NCBI GenBank assembly: GCA_002317595.1
Contig: DCHL01000099.1
Span: 42,836 to 61,521, forward strand
DNA: 18,686 nucleotides
Direction of reading: 5' to 3'
DNA from: Lachnospiraceae bacterium UBA1753
GTDB lineage: Bacteria; Bacillota; Clostridia; Lachnospirales; Lachnospiraceae
Position 1 is the first letter of the stretch; each line of letters starts with the position of its first letter. The notes under the pieces were generated by a model. The model saw only the letters and a program-made list of their open reading frames with translations, searched no databases and was not told the DNA's origin. Made by a program: the position numbers and the translations under genes. Below, in pieces: positions 1 to 7,800 of the stretch.

Positions 1-60
1 TTTTGAAAAATATGTGAAAGGCATAATTTTGAAAAATAAGTGAAACGCATAATTCTGAAA
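1..60. repeat. 26-bp tandem direct repeat at the left edge
   Basis: Two consecutive 26-bp units (1-26 and 27-52) differ at only two positions. A third, partial unit begins at 53 and fades by about 60, where a run of 14 T begins at 68. The repeat probably continues to the left of the window. Reading from position 2, there is an open frame that stops at 41-43, so this could instead be the tail of a gene. Multiple direct repeats of this size next to AT-rich DNA are known at the ends of IS21-family elements, but no transposase is visible, so the origin is uncertain. Confidence 0.6.
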
Positions 61-179
61 AGCACTATTTTTTTTTTTTTTCTATGATATATTGGCCATA
101 GATGCGAAGCAGGATTTGCCTTTTCTGGAAAGTCTGCAAGCGTCGAGAATATTTTATTATAAAAGGGAGAGTGAATACG

Positions 180-1889
180 ATGAAAATGGGTATGTTGAAA
201 AAGAACCTTTCGATGCTCCTCTGCGCGGCGATGGTCTGCACCGGAAGCATGAGCGTGCTGGCAGCCAATGTATCGGAAGAAGCAGTTGCCAATGTATCGG
301 AAGAAGCAGTTGCCGATGCGTCTGAAGAAGCGATTGCCGATGTGTCTGAAGAAGTCATTGGCGATGCGGCTGCTGAGAGCGAGGAGATGGTGGGAGAAGT
401 AGAGCCGCTCCAGCCCAAGGAGTATGTTGTTCTGCTTGATGAGACGGATAAAAAATTCTATATCAGATTCCTGGATTCCGAGAATGGGCTCTCTGATGGT
501 ACATATAATGTGTATGTCGAAACATATGGATATAAGGGCACTTATACTCCTGTGACAATAATTGACAGCTGCAATCTGGTGGTTGAGAACGGAGTTGGAA
601 CCATTTCATATGAAGGCGAAATGATTGACCTTATCTCGGCCGCTTATGGTGAAGATGTCACGCAGGGAGTCAAGGAGACTGAGCATAAAAGTGATTCATA
701 TGTCATGCAGCTCTGGGGTGTTGAAGGTGATGTGTCAATGGAATTGGTCCATTACGGTGTATCTTATAATCAATATGATGATAAGGTGAATTACAATTCA
801 GGCGGAAGCTCCAGACATAGATGCGGAGACGAACTTCTTCAACTGAACTATGTTGAAAGCAATTATCCACAGCTTTATGCTTCTGATTGGAATGATGTAA
901 AACCTGATAACTATACGATTACAATGCATTCATTTACAGATGGCAGGGTGCTGGCAACCGCAACTGCTCCGGCATCAGAGCTATTGGATTTGAGTAAAAA
1001 ATGGACTCTTCCTGATGAATTCCAGCAGAAGGTAGAGTCGTCACGTACTCTTGTTTATTTCCTGGCAGAAGGAAAAACTGGAAGTGTAGCTGCAGGATAT
1101 TTCATAAAGAGAGGTTCTTCAGGACCTTCGGTTAAGACACCCAGGTTCGAGAACTCTACAGTTAATATTTTTAACGGAAAGGCAACCAAGCTTAAGCTTC
1201 TTGATACCAAGATTGACAACAAAACCACGTTGAAGGCAAGAAACTGGTTTTCAGATAATCCCGAGATTGCGACGATTAACAAAAAAACTGGAAAGATTAC
1301 ACCTAAAAAGACAGGCACAGTTACAATTACCGTTGATCTGGTTAAGGGAAGTGATGTGTACAAGAGCCTCAGCTGCACGGTTAATGTTGAGAAGGCGACA
1401 GTATCAAGCAACAAGGCTACACTGACCATGGGCGCTGATGAACCGCAGAGCCTGACGCTTAAGCTCGACAATCTTTTCCCCGGTCAGCAGAAGGAAGAGT
1501 GGACAGCACTTAAGAAGACTGTTGCGACTGTAGATGCTGAAGGTGTTGTAACTCCCCTTAAGGCCGGTAAGGCTAAGTTCAAGACAAAGAGGGACGGTAA
1601 GACCTTCGTTGTGACTGTTACAGTATATAATCCTGAGATTGTGACTCCAAGACGCAACCGTATTGATGGAAGTGACGAGCTGAAGCTTGTAAAAAATAAG
1701 ACCCTGAAGCTTAAGGTAAAGGGCGGATATAAGCCGAAATATACGTCACTGAATCCCGAGTTTGCATCAGTAACAGGTGCTGGAAAGGTTAAGGGACTTG
1801 CAGCTGGTGTTGCTGTAATAAAGATTGAGACAGTTGACAAGACCCTGTATCAGGTGATTAATGTCGAGGAACCGTCAGCTGGAAAGTAG
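180..1889 (+). CDS. Secreted protein with SEE-repeat N-terminus and Big_2-like Ig domains
   Basis: This is a 569-residue exported protein of unknown specific role, probably acting at the cell surface or outside the cell. The start is ATG 180 because AGGGAGA lies at 164-170 and a signal peptide follows (basic KK at 7-8, hydrophobic core, SVLA/A near residues 25-29). Just after the cleavage site, residues 30-61 form four 8-residue SEEAVA-type acidic repeats. Residues about 62-318 are a unique region with no family I recognise. Residues about 320-569 hold three bacterial Ig-like group 2 (Big_2) domains, recognised by NPEIATINKKTGKITPKKTG, VATVDAEGVVTPLKAG and FASVTGAGKVKGLAAG. I see no LPXTG sorting signal, SLH domain or C-terminal membrane helix, so attachment to the wall is unexplained. 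A long hairpin lies downstream. The exported nature and the Ig domains are well supported; the function is unknown. Confidence 0.9.
   Translation: MKMGMLKKNLSMLLCAAMVCTGSMSVLAANVSEEAVANVSEEAVADASEEAIADVSEEVIGDAAAESEEMVGEVEPLQPKEYVVLLDETDKKFYIRFLDSENGLSDGTYNVYVETYGYKGTYTPVTIIDSCNLVVENGVGTISYEGEMIDLISAAYGEDVTQGVKETEHKSDSYVMQLWGVEGDVSMELVHYGVSYNQYDDKVNYNSGGSSRHRCGDELLQLNYVESNYPQLYASDWNDVKPDNYTITMHSFTDGRVLATATAPASELLDLSKKWTLPDEFQQKVESSRTLVYFLAEGKTGSVAAGYFIKRGSSGPSVKTPRFENSTVNIFNGKATKLKLLDTKIDNKTTLKARNWFSDNPEIATINKKTGKITPKKTGTVTITVDLVKGSDVYKSLSCTVNVEKATVSSNKATLTMGADEPQSLTLKLDNLFPGQQKEEWTALKKTVATVDAEGVVTPLKAGKAKFKTKRDGKTFVVTVTVYNPEIVTPRRNRIDGSDELKLVKNKTLKLKVKGGYKPKYTSLNPEFASVTGAGKVKGLAAGVAVIKIETVDKTLYQVINVEEPSAGK
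267..362 (+). repeat. Four 24-bp tandem repeats coding for acidic octapeptides
   Basis: The units are 267-290, 291-314, 315-338 and 339-362. The first two are identical and the later two are diverged. They encode (N/D)(V/A)SEE(A/V)(V/I)(A/G) directly after the signal peptide. The identical first pair suggests a recent duplication, so copy number may vary between strains. Confidence 0.9.
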
Positions 1890-1950
1890 ATTTGGCTGAA
1901 GATGTTGCTTAAAATGAGATAACATATTTTTTCGCAGGCATAAAAAATAA

Positions 1951-1999
1951 CAGGGCCATCGCTCATTGCTGTGACGTTGCAGCAGGGGCGGTGGCCCTG
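1951..1999 (+). terminator. Long hairpin, probable terminator between the Ig-domain gene and glnS
   Basis: The arms 1951-1964 and 1986-1999 pair over 14 bp (CAGGGCCA core, two G-T wobbles), and a small GCTG/CAGC stem lies inside the loop. The T-rich tail on the plus strand is weak (ATTATGCTTTAT). On the minus strand the arm is followed by TTATTTTTTATG, so the hairpin may work better in that direction or in both. Confidence 0.6.
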
Positions 2000-2054
2000 A
2001 TTATGCTTTATCAGGAATGTTGTAATTGGAAGATTAAAGGTATCTCTTAGATTA

Positions 2055-2083
2055 TTGAAAAATCACTCAAAAAATCGTATAAT
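2055..2083 (+). promoter_or_regulatory. Sigma-A type promoter of glnS
   Basis: The -35 box TTGAAA (2055-2060), a 17-nt spacer and a perfect -10 box TATAAT (2078-2083) sit about 40 nt upstream of the glnS ATG. Transcription would start near 2090, leaving a short leader with AGAGGAG at 2112-2118. The spacer and box match are close to consensus for the vegetative sigma factor. Confidence 0.8.
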
Positions 2084-2122
2084 CATTTAAATATAGATTT
2101 TTTTATAGTAGAGAGGAGCATT

Positions 2123-3787
2123 ATGGAAAGATCAAAACATTTTATTGAACAGGAAATCGACAAGGACCTGGCGGAGGGCGTGTATGACCACGTCTGTACC
2201 CGATTCCCGCCAGAGCCTAACGGATATCTTCATATAGGACATGCAAAGTCCATTCTCTTAAACTACGGCCTTGCACAGGAGTACGGCGGTAAGTTCAACT
2301 TGAGATTCGATGATACTAATCCTACCAAGGAGAAGACCGAGTTCGTTGAGTCAATCAAGGCGGATGTTGAGTGGCTCGGAGCCGATTACGAGGACAGATT
2401 ATTTTTTGCCTCAAATTATTTTGACAAGATGTATGAGGGTGCGATTAAGCTCATCAAGAAGGGTAAGGCTTATGTGTCTTCGCTTTCAGCAGAGCAGATA
2501 AGGGAGTACAGAGGTACCTTCGCAGAGCCTGGCAAGAATGACCCTGACAGAGAGCGCAGCGTGGAGGAGAACCTTCAGCTGTTTGATGATATGAAGAACG
2601 GCAAGTTCGAGGATGGTACCATGGTGCTTCGTGCCAAGATTGATATGGCATCACCCAATATCAACATGAGAGATCCCGTTATCTACCGCGTGGCTCATAT
2701 GACTCACCATAACACAGGTGATAAGTGGTGCATCTACCCTATGTACGACTTTGCCCATCCTATTGAGGATGCAGAGGAGGGGATTACACATTCAATCTGT
2801 ACCCTTGAGTTTGAGGACCACAGACCTCTGTATAACTGGGTTGTTGAGGAACTTGAGTACAAGAATCCTCCAAGACAGATTGAGTTTGCCAAGATGTACC
2901 TCACTAATGTTGTCACAGGTAAGAGATATATCAAGAAGCTTGTTGAGGACGGAATTGTTGATGGATGGGATGATCCCAGACTCGTTTCAATCGCAGCTCT
3001 CAGAAGACGCGGATTTACGCCTGAATCAATCAGGAACTTCGTTGAACTGTGCGGCGTAAGTAAGTCACAGGCATCAGCTGATTACGCGATGCTTGAGTAT
3101 TGCATCAGAGAGGACCTCAAGATTAAGAAGCCCCGTATTATGGCGGCTCTTGATCCTATCAAGCTCGTGATTGACAACTATCCTGAGGACCAGACAGAGA
3201 TTCTCGAGGTTGCCAACAATCTTGAAAATGAAGAACTTGGCAGCAGACCTGTTCCCTTCGGCCGTGAGCTTTACATCGACAGAGAGGACTTCATGGAGGA
3301 GCCTCCTAAGAAGTACTACAGACTCTTCCCTGGCAATGAGGTTCGTCTCATGAATGCCTACTTTGTAAAGTGCGAGAGCTTTGAGAAGGATGCAAGTGGC
3401 AAGGTTACTGTTGTTCACTGTACATATGATCCCGAGACCAAGCAGGGTACAGATAAGCCCATGCCCAGGAAGGTAAAGGGTACAATCCACTGGGTTCCTG
3501 CAAAGCAGGCAGTGAAGGCTACTGTAAGGCTTTATGAGAATATCATTGATGAGGAGAAGGGCGTGTACAATGAGGATGGTTCATTGAACCTCAATCCCAA
3601 CTCGCTCACGGTGCTCACTGACTGTATGATTGAGCCTGCAATCGCAACTGCGAAGGCTTACGACAGCTTCCAGTTCGTGCGTCAGGGATTCTTCTGTGTT
3701 GATGCCAAGGATTCAAAGCCTGAGGCGCTTGTGTTCAACAGGATCGTATCACTTAAGAGTTCCTTCAAACTGCCTGCGCAGTCATAG
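2123..3787 (+). CDS. glnS: Glutaminyl-tRNA synthetase
   Basis: This cytoplasmic enzyme charges tRNA-Gln with glutamine using ATP. The 554 residues match the usual length of bacterial GlnRS. The class I catalytic core is clear: RFPPEPNGYLHIGHAKS carries the HIGH motif at 37-40, NLRFDDTNP follows, and WCIYPMYDFAHPIEDAEEGI and TLEFEDHRPLYNW line the glutamine/ATP site. DGWDDPR and LRRRGFTPESIR lead into the anticodon-binding beta-barrel part in the C-terminal half. The KMSKS-type loop is unusual: VTGKR at 264-268, where E. coli has VMSKR. ATG 2123 is preceded by AGAGGAG at a short 4-nt spacing. The gene has its own near-consensus promoter; the DUF2225 gene starts 63 nt downstream with no strong terminator between, so co-transcription is possible. 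Many Firmicutes lack GlnRS and make Gln-tRNA by amidation of Glu-tRNA instead, so its presence is a useful lineage marker. Confidence 0.97.
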   Translation: MERSKHFIEQEIDKDLAEGVYDHVCTRFPPEPNGYLHIGHAKSILLNYGLAQEYGGKFNLRFDDTNPTKEKTEFVESIKADVEWLGADYEDRLFFASNYFDKMYEGAIKLIKKGKAYVSSLSAEQIREYRGTFAEPGKNDPDRERSVEENLQLFDDMKNGKFEDGTMVLRAKIDMASPNINMRDPVIYRVAHMTHHNTGDKWCIYPMYDFAHPIEDAEEGITHSICTLEFEDHRPLYNWVVEELEYKNPPRQIEFAKMYLTNVVTGKRYIKKLVEDGIVDGWDDPRLVSIAALRRRGFTPESIRNFVELCGVSKSQASADYAMLEYCIREDLKIKKPRIMAALDPIKLVIDNYPEDQTEILEVANNLENEELGSRPVPFGRELYIDREDFMEEPPKKYYRLFPGNEVRLMNAYFVKCESFEKDASGKVTVVHCTYDPETKQGTDKPMPRKVKGTIHWVPAKQAVKATVRLYENIIDEEKGVYNEDGSLNLNPNSLTVLTDCMIEPAIATAKAYDSFQFVRQGFFCVDAKDSKPEALVFNRIVSLKSSFKLPAQS

Positions 3788-3850
3788 ATTTTTCGGGGGA
3801 ATTCAGGGGGAACTGCCTTAGGGCAAAAATAATTTTTTGGAAGGTTTACT

Positions 3851-4702
3851 ATGGGTATTTTATCAGGACTTGAAGGCTTCGGACTTGGAGGCCTTGAGAA
3901 TATTGATATCTTTGGTTCGGATAAGAAGGAAGAGAAGAAGCCGGAGCAGAAGGCTGAGGCTGTGCCTGAGCTGACTGAGTCTGATCTTATCTTTGCAAAA
4001 AATTTCAAATGTCCGTGCTGTGACAAGGAGTTTAAGTCAAAGACTGTGAAGATTGGTAAGGCGAAGCTTATCGGAACGGATCTTGACCTTCGCCCGAAGT
4101 ATGAAATCGTGGACTCGCTTAAGTATGATGTCATTCTCTGCCCACATTGTGGATATGCAGCAATGGCGAGATTTTTCCAGTATATTACAGGGCCACAGGC
4201 GAAGCTTGTGCGGGTCAATATCTCGCAGGCGTTCAAAAATGTCGAGCCGAAGGGCGATATCTATACATACGAGGAAGCGATAGAGAGATACAAGCTGGCC
4301 CTTGCCAATGCGATAGTAAAGCGTGCGAAGAGTTCAGAGAAGGCATATCTCTGCCTTAAGCTTGCCTGGGTCATCAGAGGTTCGGGCGAGGCACTTGATG
4401 AGAAGCTTCCTGATTTTGATGCAAGGTTAAAGCAGTGCAAGGCTGAGGAGGACGAGCTCCTTAAGAATGCGCTTGATGGTTTTCTTGCGGCAAGACAGTC
4501 TGAGACATTCCCTATGTGTGGAATGGATGAGAGTACAGTAGATTATCTGATAGCTGTCCTGTCCATGAGATTTGGACAGATGGAGGTTGCTGCCAAGCTG
4601 GTCAGCGGCATCCTTACTTCGCCTAATGCGAACAAGAGGATGAAGGATAAAGCGAGAACGCTCAAAGAGGTTATGGTTGAGCAGCTTCGTGGTAAAAAAT
4701 GA
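3851..4702 (+). CDS. DUF2225 family zinc-ribbon protein
   Basis: This 283-residue protein is probably cytoplasmic (no signal peptide) and matches the DUF2225 family, whose biochemical role is not established. After a Gly-rich start and a Lys/Glu-rich stretch (24-40), two cysteine knuckles, CPCC at 54-57 and CPHCGY at 97-102, form a likely zinc ribbon. They flank a basic segment with KTVKIGKAKL. The remainder (about 130-283) is alpha-helical and reads like TPR-type helical hairpins, for example YEEAIERYKLALANAIVKRA and the closing helices around 230-280. The start is supported by GGAAGG at 3839-3844. The gene follows glnS by 63 nt and ends 7 nt before a strong terminator, so it is likely the last gene of a glnS-DUF2225 unit. 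Family assignment rests on the paired knuckles and overall architecture. Confidence 0.85.
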   Translation: MGILSGLEGFGLGGLENIDIFGSDKKEEKKPEQKAEAVPELTESDLIFAKNFKCPCCDKEFKSKTVKIGKAKLIGTDLDLRPKYEIVDSLKYDVILCPHCGYAAMARFFQYITGPQAKLVRVNISQAFKNVEPKGDIYTYEEAIERYKLALANAIVKRAKSSEKAYLCLKLAWVIRGSGEALDEKLPDFDARLKQCKAEEDELLKNALDGFLAARQSETFPMCGMDESTVDYLIAVLSMRFGQMEVAAKLVSGILTSPNANKRMKDKARTLKEVMVEQLRGKK

Positions 4703-4704
4703 TT

Positions 4705-4747
4705 AAAGAGTTCTCTGCCTACGGGTGGAGAACTTTTTGTGTTTTAA
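4705..4747 (+). terminator. Rho-independent terminator after the DUF2225 gene
   Basis: AGTTCTC (4709-4715) pairs with GAGAACT (4728-4734). The stem continues inward through TGCC/GGTG around a TACG loop and outward through AAAG/TTTT. The tail is TTTTTGTGTTTT. It starts 3 nt after the DUF2225 stop codon. Confidence 0.9.
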
Positions 4748-4779
4748 AACACGGAATAACCTGGAGATAAGGGTTATCC
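4739..4779. promoter_or_regulatory. 14-bp palindrome and adjacent inverted repeat before the giant gene
   Basis: GTGTTTTAAAACAC (4739-4752) is a perfect 14-bp palindrome that overlaps the terminator's T tail. It is followed directly by GGAATAACC (4753-4761) and GGTTATCC (4772-4779), which form a nearly perfect inverted repeat with one bulge. Both lie in the 100-nt gap that must hold the start of transcription of the 2202-residue protein gene. They could be operator or leader structures, but I could not identify a convincing -35/-10 pair here. Confidence 0.4.
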
Positions 4780-4803
4780 ACATTATTTCAAGGGGGAAAG
4801 AGT

Positions 4804-7800
4804 ATGAAATGTAACTTGAAGCGATTAATCTGCACAGTGATTTCGGCCGCGATGATTTTTACATCAGTGCCTGTCACTGCACTTGCAGCACCTGGGGCAG
4901 TTCCTGAGGAGGAGATTGAAGCTGTTTCTGAAGAGGAAACGGTCGCTGCTTCCGAAGAGGATGCGCTTTCTGAGGAGATGATTTCTGAGGGAAATATCTC
5001 TGAGGAAGATATCCTGGAGGAAACAATCGAGGCTGAGGGCGCAGAGGAGGACGTGCCTGAGGAGGAAGAGCAGCAGGAAGAACTGCAGGATAACGAACAG
5101 CAGAGTGAGGAGATAATTACTGCTGAGGGCGATGAAGAAAACGCAAATCTCAAAATTGAGAATTTTGATGATTACAATGGTCTGCTCACCTTTTACTATA
5201 GGATTGGCAATAATTCAGAGTATACGCTGATTGATGCTGGAACTAACGGCGAAATTGATCTGCCGGTTGGGGCTAATATTTATGCTGTAAATAGCAGTGA
5301 GAACCGCTATGGATATCGCCTGACATATGACGGAAACCCCAATACTGGATTTGTGCTGGAAAATTCGGCAGATAGTGGGCAGCAGAGTATTTGGCGTTTG
5401 GAATACGGTCCCGGTCTTTATAATCTTTCCTTTGAAATTATTCCGGTTCAACGGGTGACGCTCGTATCGGATAACAGGGTTTCCATGTACACAGGTTATG
5501 ATTTTGATTCACAGGAGTATACTGGTCAGATAGAGAGCGGAAGCACAATTTCTGTTAGAGCCGGGGACAATATATATTTCTATGCAGAGCTTGGAGAGGG
5601 AGAAGCCTATAGTTACACCAGGTCAGATAATGAAACTGAGAGTTATTTTTATGGCAATTCATATACTATCCCAGATGATATAGATGGTGTGACTCTCACA
5701 TTTGGAATTTACAGGTTTCCTTATGCTGATTACAGCTATTCTGTTGTGGATAATACAAAGGGAGCAGTGGGGCTCTACTACGATTATAATTGCGAAAATC
5801 CACTTGATTCAACGGGGAAGTATTCTGGCACTTATGGATTTAAGGACAGTCATATCTATGCCAAAATTACGGGAGAAGTTCCGACTGAGTCATATTATGT
5901 TGTGAAAAATAAGAAAGGCGGTGTCGTTGCTAAGCTTGAGCATGATTGGGTTGAATATGTCTGGTATGGCGATCTGAAAAAAAGTGATGAAGTGCTTACC
6001 ATTGAAGAGGTTTCATACCCTTCTGCGACACTTGATATTTCAGATAATTTCTCGGAAATGGCATCAGTATATTCAGATGCTGCATGCACGAAGAAACTTA
6101 AATCTGGAGATTCTATTTTATCTTCAAAAAACAACACATTATATTACAAGTTGAATTCTGATGTGGAGGAGGATAAAGGTTATTCTGTTGATAGTAAGTT
6201 TATGCTCTCTGATAATAACTGGAGTTATTGGTATTCTACGAGTCTTGATAGCGATAACTCGATAGGTGCGGTAAGTCTCAATTATCCGACTTCAGAGGAA
6301 GATGTTGTGTTCAAGATTGAAATGAATGGAACCTACTTAAGGGTACCATTTATTATCGAAAAGCCGGAAGAGGGAAAGTATGATCTGAGTGGTGAAATCA
6401 GCATTACAAGGCAGGTGAGGACCGTTTCAGATAATCAGCTTGTGTGGCAGTGGGTTGAGCTTGCTTCAGGTGATTATGTATCTGGAAGCGATCAGATTGG
6501 GGTCAGACTTACCGGGCGCCTCAAGGAAGAGAACACACGTGCCAAGATATCAGTGGTGTTCCACTATTCAAATAGCAAGAAAAAGTATAGTAGTGAGAAA
6601 AAACTTTTCTTAACAGAAGAGAATAGCAGCGCGTATTTGAATCTCTGGAGCGTAAATCCGGATAGTGAAAAAATTGTTCTTGTTGCTGAGGAAGTGAAGA
6701 AACCGTCACTTGTTATTACTGATCCTGAAAATATCGGAGAGAAATTTGTAGTTACAGACGAGGGAGGAAATACATATAAGAATGGAGATTTCATTCCCGA
6801 GTATGGGACCCGTTATTTTTTGAAAAATAATGCTGACAAGGCGATTGTGGCATCCTTTAGCTCAGATTATGGAAAAGCTAAACGGATGAGGACTATTATT
6901 GCCAAAGGCGGGACCTCCAATAAATGCTATTGGTCTGGCAATGACGATTTGGAAATTGAATTATCCTATGCTACTGGTTTCAAGATTGCATTATCACCAG
7001 AACTGCTTAAGGTTGCTGATGTGTACAATATGTCGGGGGATGAAACTGCGCTTAAATCTGGGGATACTATAGTATCAACTGATACCCTGAAAATCAAATT
7101 AAAGAGCAATCCTGACAAGACAAAGGAATATAGGTTTGAATGGATTGAATGGCATGATGATTCAGGCGAGGATTGGGATGAATTCGCGTCAAGTAGTCTT
7201 GATAGTGAGTGCACTGAATGTGAATTTGATGTCCCGGCAATCTTTGAGGGTGCTGATTATGAGTATCCGATCAAAATGGAAGTCATCAACAAGGCCATTT
7301 TCCATATAGATACAACGACCGATAAGGATAACAACTTCGGCTCAAATGTTGAGTACTTCAAGACGTGGTGGGACGAGAATGATGACTGCCATAAGGTTCA
7401 GCTTCATGACGGGGACTATGTTAAAAAAGGTCAGAATATAGTGGCCGAATATTCGGGGACTGATCCTGCCGAATCCGAGTATTATGCACTTACGCTGACT
7501 TCAAAATATGAGAAGAGAGAAGAAGTCGAAACAAGAACAAGTCTATTCTATTTTGATACCGATGTGGATAAGCATGTGGTCGGACTTCGTGACTGGCAGG
7601 GAGACAAGCGCAGAGATGATCAGATATTAACTGTAACTGCATTTGCCAGAAGAGTCGCCAATCCCAAGATTACGATTGTGGATACAGCCAATTTTGGGGA
7701 TAAGGTCAGACTTTATTATGAAAAAGATGACCTTGAAGATGATGATGCGGATGCACAGAAAGTATATTTGAAGAGCGGTGATTCATTCCCAGCGACAAGA

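Noticed and set aside
3682..4236. 184-codon minus-strand frame across the glnS/DUF2225 junction
   Set aside because: It overlaps two well-supported plus-strand genes and has no recognisable domain or translation start signal.
4915..5150. Ser-rich minus-strand frame opposite the acidic linker of the giant protein
   Set aside because: Low-complexity GAG/GAA-rich coding DNA gives Ser-rich reverse frames by default; the same is seen opposite the other SE repeats.
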